Of a stretch of DNA of 64,000 bases, positions 1 to 10,976 are shown piece by piece. Both the position numbers and the translations under genes were made by a program. Source of the DNA: Azolla caroliniana (taxonomy: Eukaryota > Polypodiophyta); assembly GCA_043228905.1 (NCBI GenBank), contig JBHGNT010000027.1, positions 248,001 through 312,000 on the forward strand. Reading direction: 5' to 3'. Within the stretch, counting starts at the first letter, position 1. Each line of letters opens with the position of its first letter. Below the pieces are notes generated by a model. It did no database searches. It was not told the origin of the DNA and saw only the letters and a list, made by a program, of their open reading frames with translations.

Positions 1-36
1 AAGGGAAGGGAAGGGAAGGGAAGGGAAGGGAAGGGA
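1..36. repeat. (AAGGG)n tandem array
   Basis: Seven perfect copies of a five-base unit open the window. It is one of more than twenty arrays of 4-6 base units in this sequence. Confidence 0.95.
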
Positions 37-355
37 TCGGCCACAAACCGATTCGGTAAGTCCACAATCACATGAAGACAACCCCAATGAGCAATCCCCC
101 GTAGACCATCATTCAATGCTGCAGCCAACAGCGCCCACCACAACAAATGGGTCAGTCTGAGTCTATACGCCGCAAACAAACAAACAAACAAAGGACAGGC
201 GGGAAGCAGCAAAAAGAATGATTCTAAAATAATAAAGTTATTTCTAATGTGTAATGATGTTATTTACAGATTATACACAAATAAAATGTATTATAATAAA
301 TTACTGCATTTATTAACAGGTAATGTAGAACCACAAAAATTCTTTAATTGTTGAT
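37..355. other. non-coding stretch
   Basis: Contains a short (CAAA)n run near 170-190 and becomes very AT-rich from about 225. I see no gene here. Confidence 0.5.
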
Positions 356-670
356 TTGAGATATCATTTGGTATCGACTGGGGCTACAGCTGTTATCATG
401 CATTTATTAGGTTATATAATAGTCAATTTCTTCAGATCGGATGGTAGAAGTGCTATAACTGGCGGATTCAATAAATTTTACTACATACTCGGAATAAGTA
501 GTTTCACAAGTATTATTATTGTTTCACTATATGATAATTTGAAAGCTTTTATATATAAGTATTTTTCTTTGAAAAGTCTTACTAATTACATGCGAATATA
601 TGCACAAGTTTTTGTATTAGGTGTTATAACATGGTATTTAATAGCAGCAGCTTTGAATATCAATCAATAA
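356..670 (+). CDS. unrecognised small membrane protein ORF
   Basis: I do not recognise this protein. The 104-residue frame opens at a TTG codon, with no ATG nearby, so the start is uncertain. It shows about three hydrophobic stretches (roughly residues 13-24, 42-58 and 84-99), suggesting a multi-pass membrane protein. Its base composition is far more AT-rich than the neighbouring mitochondrial genes, and unlike them it has no internal stop codons needing editing. It overlaps the next frame by 40 bases. Together with the following frames it looks like a compact foreign block, for example the remains of a mitochondrial plasmid, but that is inference. Confidence 0.35.
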   Translation: MRYHLVSTGATAVIMHLLGYIIVNFFRSDGRSAITGGFNKFYYILGISSFTSIIIVSLYDNLKAFIYKYFSLKSLTNYMRIYAQVFVLGVITWYLIAAALNINQ

Positions 671-903
671 ATGATTTAATATCTTCCTGCTATAGATATA
701 TTGTTGATTATATCACCCCATCTCAGCAGGATGCTGTCAGCATACAACAACCCAACGTAACACATGAAAATAGTAGTGCTATTATAGAAAAAGAAGAACA
801 AGAAAAAGCTGCTAACAAGGTATGCAGCGAAGAAACGACAACTGCTTCTGATATACAGTCAAAAGCAGCTGTAAAAGAAGAAGAGGAAAACAGCGTGTCG
901 TAG
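631..903 (+). CDS. unrecognised acidic low-complexity ORF
   Basis: A 90-residue frame overlapping the preceding ORF, with ATG at 631. The second half is rich in Glu, Lys and Ser and looks disordered. After the stop, the same style continues in another frame to about 1187 and ends with a hydrophobic stretch (around 1063-1110) and a Gly/Asp run. The whole 631-1187 segment may therefore be one protein broken by a frameshift. The function is unknown. Confidence 0.3.
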   Translation: MVFNSSSFEYQSINDLISSCYRYIVDYITPSQQDAVSIQQPNVTHENSSAIIEKEEQEKAANKVCSEETTTASDIQSKAAVKEEEENSVS

Positions 904-1191
904 CTACTACTAAATCATCGGGTGATGATGCAGCAGAAACGAGCAGTACGGTATCTTCCGCATTAGAAGAAGAACAACGAAAGGCTGATCCGGGTAGTAC
1001 TGCATGCAGTAGAATCAAACGATTCAACAACTAGTAGTAGTGTACCGATACATAAAGATAAGTATTTTTGGATTACGCTACTAATACCTGTAGTAGCTGT
1101 TATAATAGCATATACATTTGGCAAACGAGGTGGTGGTGGTGATGATGATGGTCCATTACCTTCTATAAGTGATTTTAATCCATTTTGAAAT

Positions 1192-2096
1192 ATGATGAAT
1201 TGGTTTTGGTATAGACCTGGAAGACTTGATTTACCAAATGCTTGCTGCTTTGCTGCTTTGGAGGTTATAGATCCTGTAAATTCAACAGGTAGAATAATGG
1301 AAAGTATCCACCTTGCTATAGAGTATATGCGTCATAACCATGATGGCTTTTACATGGCTCTTGAATATCCCCAACATATACCACTTATTTGAAAAGGATT
1401 CTTGTATTTAACTTGTTGCATAAGATTGGTACATGAGCGTTTTTTACGTGGCGATCGACTGGATGGTCGGCCTTCAAATGAATAAATTAACACTATCGTA
1501 GATTCACTACTTAATACTAATGTTGAAAATAATAATAATAATAATAATAATTCTTATTTACCGTTATATTACTATACTAGTGCTAGTGACATAAATGCTA
1601 ATTCATCATCTAATACAAATGTAATTGATGTGAATTTTTCGAACATCCAATTGGTTTTACTGTCCAGAGATTTCCAGATCTTGGTCTCGCAAGCAAGGTT
1701 GTTTACCTTTGATACTAATGTTAATATGGTGCGTGCACAGGAGTACTAGTATTAATGAAGATCTGTTCAGTGGATTGATATCAGGGTCTGTTGAAAATAT
1801 CAGTATCAGTGATAGAACCGATGCCGAAATACAAACCGGTCTTGGTATTGATGCCGAAACACAAACCGGTCTTGGTATTGATGCCGAAACACAAACTGAT
1901 AATAATCATGCTGATCAACAAAAAAAAACTGTACAAACTGATGTTTCCCGTTTTCATTCTAGTAGTTCTTCTTCAAGAATATATTTCTCTGCTAATGATG
2001 ATGATGATGATGTTGATGACGATCTTTAATATTAACACAATCTTCTGCTGCTGGGTTAAAACAATACCACCACCTGCGTGTATAAAAGAAAAATAA
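1192..2096 (+). other. continuation of AT-rich ORF block with repeats
   Basis: Holds a short frame at 1192-1392 (66 codons) and another at 1709-2029 (106 codons). The second has three imperfect copies of a 10-residue unit ending in Gln-Thr (around 1815-1900), then Ser and Asp runs. Simple AAT and GAT repeats lie at 1526-1550 and 1995-2015. The low-complexity Asn/Asp/Ser bias is unlike plant mitochondrial genes. I do not recognise a family. Confidence 0.35.
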
Positions 2097-2292
2097 ATAA
2101 CAATAATAATAATAAAGTGTGTAGAGAAATTGGGTCTATGGATAGAGCTGAAACGCTCGCTGTGAACCAGACATCCATAAAAGGTAAACTTCTGTTTTGT
2201 TTTACCTCAAATTCAATTAAAAGGAACTATAACTAAAGGGAGTTTAGAGGCCATATGAATCTCTTCTAGGATCAAAAATGACTTGATTGAAT

Positions 2293-5200
2293 TTAAGAGA
2301 ATTTTCCATGTTACACCAAGTTACTTACGGAAGTATGCATACACTCCAGGAACACTTCAGGGTAAACACCCATCCGAATGGGTAGGGTCGAAGGTTCAGC
2401 ATTCAGGCCGTAACATTAGTTAAGCAGAACAAAAAAAAGATTTTTCACCCTAAATGCGTAGTAAAGTGCTCTCCGAACCGAGCTGGATAGTCTCCTCTCA
2501 CTCGGCTCACTAACCTGAACTTTCATTGTTACGGCTTCAGATATTTAAACCGCACGCAATTGTTGGATGGTTCCCAGCTTTTCGTATGGGGGTTCTCATA
2601 CGGCATAAGTGACAGAGTGGTATTTGTTTCCTTCTTGCCGTAATCACCATTTGTTTGACGAAATCGTTCGTGTGCGATCCCTTTATTATTATTGCGGTCG
2701 AGTGCCGGTATGTGGTACGCCTGCGGCTCTCGGCTCCGTCACAAGCGGCGCATACGTTCCGTAAGGCGGCGCGCGCTGTTCGGCCACGATCTGATCTCCA
2801 TTGTAGTTTTCTTCATGGATCTGGCACTTGCTAGGCCTGTATTGGATCTGGTACTCAATTCCTTGACAGTGGCTTTACTACGTTCGGTCGTAGTGTGTTC
2901 ACAATTCGTACAAACGGAACGTCTGGCATCGATTGCTTCTACAAGATCACCGGGCCTCTGCCGCCCAATCTCGTATGCGATGGTCGGTGGCCGATAGGCT
3001 TTGCTCCCTCTAGGGGCCGGTCCTCGCTCGCCAGCGGTTGCGGACGCTTCGCTAATCAATCTACAGTTCGATTTAGCAGCGAGAACGAAAGCCAGTAAGT
3101 ACCGTAGTGTAAGAGAAAGATACCCTGATGATATTTTGTCGCCTGTTTCCAGCAGCAAGGTAGTGGCGATTGGGATACGCTACGAAGAATAGACGCGACT
3201 CTTGATTCTCTGAAAAGGTGGATTTTGGAAATACTTGAGGAAGTTGTTTGGATCCTTATCACAAAACCCTCATTCTTTACCTCTATTATTTTTTCACGCA
3301 CGAATTCCGTTCCCTTTCATGACCCTTTGTTCTACCACATTCCTCCCATTCCATGAACTTTTGTTTCTTTCACTCTCGGAGTAGGCGCGAAGCCAGCCAG
3401 CCTTCCCGGCTTTACAGGTTTCGACTAGGGAAGTCTTTATATCAATCAAATTTTGGTTGGGTATCTCTCGCACACTTCCTTCTATGAACCTCGGGCTGTA
3501 AGTCACTTTCGAGAGTCTGTCCAAGAAGGCCTGGCTTTCCGTGATCGATACTATCGTGCGTGTTTACCGATACCTTCTCTCATACACTAAACGGTACCAC
3601 GGAGATCTCTACGTACTTGTCTTAGACAAGTATGCTGAGACCTTCCCAGCCCCCGTGGAAGCGGCAAAGGCTGCAGGGCGAAGCAGATTGCTCTAAGAAA
3701 AGAAGGGTTCGCACCTGCGGCCTGTACAAGTCTGTCTTAGAATTATGGTATGCTAAAGGGCATAGCAGCAAGCGCCTACAGCTAGATTTGGGAATGCAAG
3801 GGGGGCGGGGCGGGGCGGGGCGGGGCGGGGCGGGGCGGGCGAGAGATCCCGCTATGCTTTCTTTGCGGCATGATACTACGGAATCAAGGCCGCAGGTCCA
3901 GCAGTATTTTCACGAAGATGCCGTCTATAGTGGTTCCCTCGAGCCCAGCCCTTGGTCGTCATTGACCTGAGATTAGGTGCTAGTTTTTCATAGGCAGCAA
4001 TCCGTCATATATCTATGTCCCATCGAAATGGTCTTTCGACCTTCGCTCGATCTCGACAGCTTAGATCCCATAAGACACGTAGTTGTTGTTCCATTGTCGT
4101 CAAAGCCTCGAGCTTTAATCCATCCGGACCTGGAGTCAATTTTCTCGTGTCATTCAAGTGTACAACGTCCATCAATGATAGTTCATTAATGTCCATTGAT
4201 TTAGACTCCTTCTCCGCCACCTTATACAAATAAGATCGATAGGGGTCGGGCCTTTCATTTGAGGGCCCCTGTTCCCTAGCCCTCACAACGAACCACCGTA
4301 CGGAAGCCTTTCGACTCGTACGGCTCGCCCTCTCAGATCTAGACCCTGGCATTACCAGTTAGGTCTTTACCCGTTGTTCTGCCACGGCGAGGCCCAGTCT
4401 AGCTTGCGTGTGGAGTGGCGTACAGATTTGTTAAGGAAATGTCCGTTGCCTTAGTAGAGAACAGTACAATCCTGGACTGGCCCTCTTTGTATTAACCGCT
4501 AAGGTCTATGTCGTCACTACGAGCGAGGCCTCTGAACTCTTCAAGGACGCCGTCAAAGAAGGGGATGATTGGCCCCGACTTTTGAAACTACTAGGTTTTC
4601 CTTTTTAGTGAGAGCTATGCGGCCCTTGCTTTTCATGCGGAAAAAAGAAGAAACCTTGCTTGGCTTGCCAAAGTAAGCTCAGCAGTCAGCCTACGGGCGC
4701 ACGGTAAGGTGTTTGGCTTTTTTTTGCCGGATCTAGAGAGATACTACGAGTCCCCCGCCCCAGATTCCCGAATCCGCGGTTATCTAGTTCGCCGGTACTA
4801 CCAAAAACTCTGATGCTTACGTTACCGAACTAGTAGTGTCAGTCCGAACGGCCGGCGGAAAACCCAGTTGTGCTTTTAGCATCGGCTCCGTATCGAAGTT
4901 GGAAACTCCCCGTGCTCTGCCATAAATGCTTGGAGTCCATATTTATTATGGTGGAGATAATGCTGTGATAGAATTGATTGCTCAATAACCTAACCGAGCG
5001 CGCGTTCGAGTCATTGGCTCGTCCAACCTCGCATTCATGAGTAACCCATTCAACTGTCTTTCGGAGACACGGTCGGAAAGTGAGGGCCGAAAGTGGCTGG
5101 CCTCGCTCTTTCCTTTCGCAACAGGCTATGTTCCCTATTTATTAAGGTAAGTTGCCTCCGTCTCATCGCGAGCACCTACAATGTTGTGATTACATTGTTT

Positions 5201-8200
5201 AGTAATACATTTACTTGGTGGTTTAACGGTCGCCTCTCCAGGAATGGAAGGTAAAAATGTTAGAACTTCTCTTCTATTCAAATCGGAGAATTTATGGAGG
5301 AATTTGGGTTTCGAATTCCCAAAAACCACACGATTATATAGCCAAAGAGGATAGGCTGCGCCTAAAATCATCCCAAGTGCCGCCGATGTGGCCACTAAGC
5401 TATTTTTTTAAGAAGCTCCCACTAGAATAGGAAATTCCCCAATGGAGCTGCTAGTGCCGGGTAAACTCATATTAGCTGGAGTAGAAAGTAATGGAATGGT
5501 GAAGAAATTTAGCATGGTGCTTGCTAGACCTCCGTAATACCTAACAGGTCGGGTCTTATATCAGTCGTATGGAGCACCAACGCATGAGAAAAGGGCTAAA
5601 AGAACCAGTCCATAACTTGACGTGGGTAAAATGCTACCTTCAATTCCCTATATGTTTGATAGAGTGAAATCTTCTCCCCGAGTACGCCGATTCCTCCCTG
5701 AACCGTACGAGGTAGTTACCTATCATACGGCTCTCTAACTCCACTTATTGGGTTGTTCTGCTTCCAATCGATGGTAGTACCTGAGATCTGTTACTGAAAT
5801 GAACCCCTTTGAACATAAAGCCGCCCGCTTTCTATTCATGGTTGGCATGTATCCTTCCGAAATCGGCACCCGTCCGCCTAAAGAGAGAAAGCGTGTAGTG
5901 CTTTCCCGGGCGGGGCCGGAGGCCCTCTGAACCGAAGGTTCTCTAGAAAACCTTTTTCCCGAGAAAAGAAAAGTGCTCCCGATGATGCGTAAGGCTGCGG
6001 ACTTACTAAATAAAGGGTCTGGAACCGGATACGATAACGGCGTATCCTGAAAGCAAGCCTCTAACTCGAATAGGATTGTGCCGTCAATGGCCTTCCCATC
6101 AGGAGGGAGAGGAGGGCCAGGTGTCCGCCTGTATTATTTTTTTTGGCTTACTCTTGGGTGGACAGTAACCTATGAACCTATGTTACATGGAAAGCCGGAC
6201 TGTGGCATGTAGTTTTATTGTTGTTACGAGGGCTGGAAACCAACCGGTTCGCACAAGTATCAATCCCATTCTGTGTGGTGGCAGACACATCCGCTAGGGG
6301 ATCCGTGGAGATTGGCTCCGCGCGCAAATGGCGGCCGGGTGAAGCCGGCGTGGAGTAAGATCTGCTGCGAGGGTCATGCAGATACATAGGCCCCTTCCCT
6401 TCCGCCGAATCGTTCAGCGCTTTCCGCCGTTCGCACGGTCCTTTAGTGGGAGTTGGGCAGGTGCTATGGGCTTCTGACTTCCAGCTACGCGCCCCTTGCA
6501 AAGCAGCGAATGGAGGCTGATAGTATTTTAAACGCGTTCAAAATACTGAAAATCTTTTTAGCGACATGAATAAAAAGAATAAATTCATTCGTGAAAGAAT
6601 GAATGAAGGGTTCGCCGCTCAGCTGAATCTCGCCGGTGTCACCTATAGGCTGCGACGCCTAGAGTTGTCGTTTGTGCACCCCACCCGTCCCCAATGAAAT
6701 GAGTAATCCACTCCCTTGCCAATTGTGGCCTTAGCACTTAGTCTCGATGGCTGGCGGGGAGTGTAACAGCTTATGTTCGCGCGTCTTCCCACGCGTACTG
6801 GACACGTGTCAGCTGTAGGAAGTATTGTTCCGGAAACGACTCCAATTCGCCAATTCAGGCTCAACTCGCTTGACGTTAGCGGACTTGCATGATACTATCG
6901 GGCAATCCGGGAAGATGGCGAGGGAAGAGAATGCGTTAAGGCTGTGAACTTTGAGTTTTCCTCTCTGAGCCCAGAGAACGCTATGCATTTTTCAGGGGCT
7001 TTAGCCACTCAACCGAAGGGAAGAGGGTAAACTGATTCTTACTCTGTAGAGCCGTGCTGCGCATTTTCGTTCGTAGAGCTAGCGAAGTCCCCTCACCTAC
7101 TCTACTCTCCTTGCCGCCTTTTGATGAGAAAAGTAGAAAATGAAACAACGCCGCCTCTAAGGCCCCGCATCCAGCACAAGTACTTCCTGCTAAATTCAAT
7201 CAAGCTGCTTCTACGACATGCTACGCTTTCTGTCCTATGGTTAGAAGGTTAATTGGTCGCACGTCCGGCATACAGGTTTTTTTTGGCCTTGCGTGTTCAT
7301 AACTTAACTATAGGTGACCTTACGGCCGCCCGACTAGACATACCAATAGTTACAAAATTCATATAGGCTACTAAAGGGTAGGCAATAATCTTTTTCAGAT
7401 CAATTTATCTTATAGTAGTCAGGAGAGTGTATATAATAGCAATCACGCTTAGAGTATAAATAAAAAGAGTAAAATAAAGTATCACTCCAGGAAACATGAG
7501 TACAGAAAATCTTAAAAAACCATAGGTTCCCAGTTTTAAAAAAATTCCTGCCAAGATTACAAATCCAGCTGTAAGTACCTCTACATGAGCTTCGGGTAAC
7601 CAAATATGAACTGGTACCATAGGCACTTTTACAGAGAAAGAAGCGAAAAAGGCGAGCCATAGCAAGATTTAGCGCCATTCACTAGACTCTGTGGTTAATA
7701 ATATATGCAAATCGATAGTTCCCGTCTGAAAGAAAATCAATAAGATAGCTAAGAGCATGAAGACAGATCCAAGCAAGGTATATAAGAGAAACTAATGTGC
7801 CGCTCATATTTTTCTTTATCTAGAACCCCATACCCCTATAATAATAAACATAAAGATTAACACGCTTTCGAAAAAAACATAAAAAAGTAAAATATCCAGC
7901 ATGCGAGACACAGCAATCGTAAAAGATTCACCAATTGAAAATGCTATTATATACTCTTTCTTAAAACTTTCGATACTGGACCAACCTACTAAAATGCAAA
8001 TGGAAACTGAAGACATGGTCGAGACTGCTAAAGATAGGAGAGTACCGTCTATACCTATGATGAAATTGATGTTTGAATGGGGAAGCCATCAAATAGTTTC
8101 CGCAAATTAAAATTTGGCTGTAGAATTATCGGATCATGTCCGAAAAACTGAAAAATACGAGAAAATCATCAAAAAAGCGCACAGACCAGTGATTCATATC

Positions 8201-8298
8201 CGTCATATTCCGAAATCGAGAAAAACCGAAGAAATAATGCTTCCCAACGGAGAACATAGGGTGAGACCACTGAGATGGGATTCCGCTAATAACATCAT
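2293..8298 (-). CDS. nad4: NADH dehydrogenase subunit 4
   Basis: Encodes the ND4 antiporter-like subunit of the complex I membrane arm. Exons are 8298-7332, 5658-5236 and 2381-2293 (967, 423 and 89 nt). The last two match the exon lengths known for nad4 between introns i976 and i1399 exactly. The joined frame is 1,479 nt, or 492 residues. Intron i461, found in angiosperms, is absent. I see at least eleven in-frame genomic stops at conserved positions: TGA where Arg is expected (for example before WLP at 8061) and TAA/TAG where Gln is expected (for example in NI-Q-GIEG and LV-Q-HGKF). All would be repaired by U-to-C editing. Numerous Ser/Pro codons need C-to-U editing to Leu/Phe. The start is the tandem ATG at 8298. 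Repeat R begins 12 bases upstream, so transcription probably starts inside or beyond that repeat. Confidence 0.95.
2739..4352 (-). pseudogene. possible decayed intron maturase
   Basis: Within nad4i1399. Residues near 4130-4090 read KLTPGPDGL, resembling the N-terminal reverse-transcriptase block of group II maturases. The segment 3158-2739 contains an AAK..R stretch followed by a CTNCEHT motif, reminiscent of the X/endonuclease tail. The frames are broken, a (GGGGC)n array sits in the middle, and I cannot trace a catalytic YADD motif. The assignment rests on position and weak motifs, so it is tentative. Confidence 0.3.
3800..3839. repeat. (GGGGC)n tandem array
   Basis: About eight near-perfect five-base units inside the putative maturase remnant of nad4i1399. 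Confidence 0.9.
5659..7331 (-). other. group II intron nad4i976
   Basis: Begins GGGCGGCCGT and ends ACTCTAT. Domain V is the 34-nt hairpin at 5700-5733. Exon joining restores the conserved order M-F-S-L-N-I-Q after editing. The ends match those of atp1i361 and the two rps3 introns, so these form one family. Confidence 0.9.
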
Positions 8299-8389
8299 CT
8301 TTTAATTTAATAAGTCTGTTCGGTTTTTTCCCTTTTTCTCTCTCCTCCATATGCATGGGAGTTAAAGGTTGGTTCTTCAACAAGTCGCA

Positions 8390-8415
8390 GCAATGCAATG
8401 CAATGCAATGCAATG
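8390..8415. repeat. (GCAAT)n tandem array
   Basis: Five units; present again at 23795-23820 in the second copy of R. Confidence 0.9.
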
Positions 8416-9587
8416 AAGGCCTTCGCTTTGTCTCGTCGACCGCAAACAAAGCGGCGATGGGCTGGCTTTCCGCGTTTCCGTAAAGAAAATCGAAAGAACT
8501 CTGATTGATTCTTATTCGTAGTTGGGATGCAGGGATAGATTTATTTCTTCCTCGAAGAACCGTACGAACGATTAGGCCGCTGCGATTTCCACACGCAGAC
8601 ACGCGGATTCAGCATGAAGGGCGGGCGATTTATTCCCCGATCGAACGAATGAATGAATGAATGAATAGGGTGTCGTTCGCAATGACAAGGAACGTTAGCT
8701 GGAAACGCGGTCAACTAACGGGCACAAGTGCAATATTTTCATTTTGGTGTGACTCTTGGTTGGAGAAGGCCACACCACAGTTGGTCTCTTCTCCATAAGC
8801 CGGACCGCCAACGTCAAGGCGAGATCACATTGGTCCAGTCCCCGCATAGCCAGTGGAAGGGTGAGGTGCATCCACTCAGATAGCATGGGGAGGTCGAATG
8901 ACTGCGGCCACGTCAATCCGCTTCTTTTCTTTTCTTGTTGGGCCGCTAGCAATTGTCTAGCTTCTGCTACCAACTCCCCCATCGGGCCGTCTGACTTTAC
9001 CGTAGCCGATAAGTAGCGTTAATCGTCTTCATCGCGCTGATGAAGCAGCGGGTTCATCCACCACCTTGGTTCTTCCCCGCAAGCAACTTCCGCCGTATTA
9101 TCCATAGCTGTTCATCAAGAAGGCCTAGAGTTAGTTTTCCGATAAGATTCAAGCTACAATTTCAAACAGCACCTTTTCTTCATGAAGCGCAAGAAAACTG
9201 CACTGCGGAAGAAGAAGAAGCGGTAAAAAGTGTAATATAAATGGCTACCAAAGTTCTTCTTTTGAACTTTCAAGAAGGCCTGAATATTCATGGATTATTA
9301 TACGATAATCTTTAATGCGGCTCAGATTGCGGAAAGAATTGAATGCTGGAATTTCGAAATTCCGTTGGTAAAATTCAGAAGGATCATGCAAGAAGGCAAT
9401 ATCATCTTCTGGCCATAATCTGCGAATCCAGCAAAGCAAAGCAAAGCAGCACTTTTCTTTTCACTTTAAACCGAGCCGGCGGCAATCTTGATGAATCACT
9501 GGCAAGAAGATGCTTTGCACTTTTCTTTCCACTTTAAAGCAGCAATCTTTTCACTCGGAAATGGCAAAAGAGCTTGGAAGAAGAATA

Positions 9588-9657
9588 GGCTAGGGACGGA
9601 GTCGAACCGTCATTCCAGGATTTGCAGTCCAATACATTGCCATTATGTTACCCAGCC
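9588..9657 (-). tRNA. trnC-GCA: tRNA-Cys(GCA)
   Basis: Cloverleaf of 70 nt with anticodon loop CTGCAAA and a T arm carrying GGTTCGACTCC. It closely matches the native plant mitochondrial trnC. It is carried on repeat R and so is present three times in the window. Confidence 0.95.
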
Positions 9658-9863
9658 AGCAGAACGTTTTTCCCGCTTAAATGAAGAGAGGCGGGACTCT
9701 CATTTAAGGGGGGTGACCTTAGGCCACCCTTTGAAATAATCTAAAGCCTTACAATCAATTTCTGCGATGCCATAAAATGTGAACCAACGACAACGATTTT
9801 GGGCAAAATAAGAATTAGTGATTGAAAAAGACCCGCAGCTTGCTTGTGAAGCCGACCAGCGTA

Positions 9864-10014
9864 CTGCCAACACGACTTGTTTATGCCTATTAAAGAACCT
9901 TTTAATGCTAATTCACAGAAAACTATACGAAGCATACAAAATAACTAATATACGAAACGGAAGCGACCGATGGAAATACGTCAGTTTCTTACTCATGTAA
10001 ATAAACTATTTCTT
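9864..10014 (-). pseudogene. rps14: rps14 3' fragment in repeat R
   Basis: Duplicate of the last 151 nt of rps14 exon 2 (25269-25419). Here it is cut off at the repeat edge, 51 bases downstream of the rps1 stop codon, and has no 5' part. Confidence 0.9.
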
Positions 10015-10065
10015 GCTGCTGTTGGTGCTTAGGAAGAGACTGCTGGTTAGGGGGCGGCTTTCGAT

Positions 10066-10945
10066 TCAATGGTGCTTTTTCTTTTCTGAAACTAGCGCAG
10101 CACGAATCTCTTCTTTTACCGCAATATTACGCTTTATTGGGTTCGTGTTCAGAATTCTGGATGTCCTACTTCTGCAGAATGTCTCATTTCTGCTTCTGCG
10201 AAACTTTAGACCTTTGTTTCCAAATTTCCCACTTCTGCTTTTATTCTTGTGGAACCTAAATTTTCTACTTTTGTAAAATTTCTTCTTTTTGTGGAACCTC
10301 TCACTCTCATTTTTGCGAAAGGGACTCCTGAAAAGGAAAGCCACGAACCCTGCAGTAACTGCGGCATACCCACCCTTCATTAAATTGAAAATCAACCCTT
10401 TGACCTTGTCGCGGTCACGCCAAATCTTGGTTAGTTCAATCCGAACTATTTTCTTGTTCAATGGTTTTGACAAAATAATTTCCGGTTTACGTGGTTCTGG
10501 CAAAATAATTTTTGGTTCACGAAGCTCTTCCACTTTTTCCAGATTCGAATCTTCGATCCCAACAGAATTAAACTTTGCTTACTTGGTGATTGGCGCTCTT
10601 GCTGTCACTTCATGTTTTAAAAGGATTACAGGAGTTTTCAGTCCTGTATTCACCAAGATCATATTCTGCGGGTGTAACAGTTTGATTAAACCTCTGTCCC
10701 CATCATGACTTTTGTCCCTGTATTATAATGGTTTCACTGAATATTATAGAGCGCCTTCACGTAGTAAAGTGGGACTAGAATTATACAGTTAACCTAAGCC
10801 GCACCATTACTGCTGGGGCTTGGCTCCCGAACCGTGCATGAGCTATAGGCCTCACACGGCTCTTCCCGTCATGCTGGCATCTCCTCCCCGTATTTAGCTA
10901 TGACGGAAGGCGTTTCGAGTTATGGTATGATTTCACTCCAAATTG

Positions 10946-10976
<31 letters not shown>

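Larger units (their letters stand above)
2382..5235 (-). other. group II intron nad4i1399
   Basis: Splits the codon for the Val that precedes the final 29 residues of nad4. The 3' side has an intact 34-nt domain V at 2475-2508 and ends in AC. The exon-intron border on the 5' side reads ..GGAG|AGGCGACCG. At 2.85 kb it is long, apparently because it holds a decayed maturase and a (GGGGC)n array. Confidence 0.85.
8311..10014. repeat. repeat R copy 1 (1,704 bp)
   Basis: Direct copy of 23716-25419, with no difference seen where compared. It contains trnC-GCA and the 3' end of rps14, and lies just upstream of nad4. Its part from 8984 onward is also in the inverted repeat. Small frames on both strands inside it match no family I know. 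Confidence 0.95.

Noticed and set aside
8756-9439. Small frames inside repeat R on both strands
   Set aside because: They recur only because R is duplicated. No motif, and overlapping frames on both strands give no preference.
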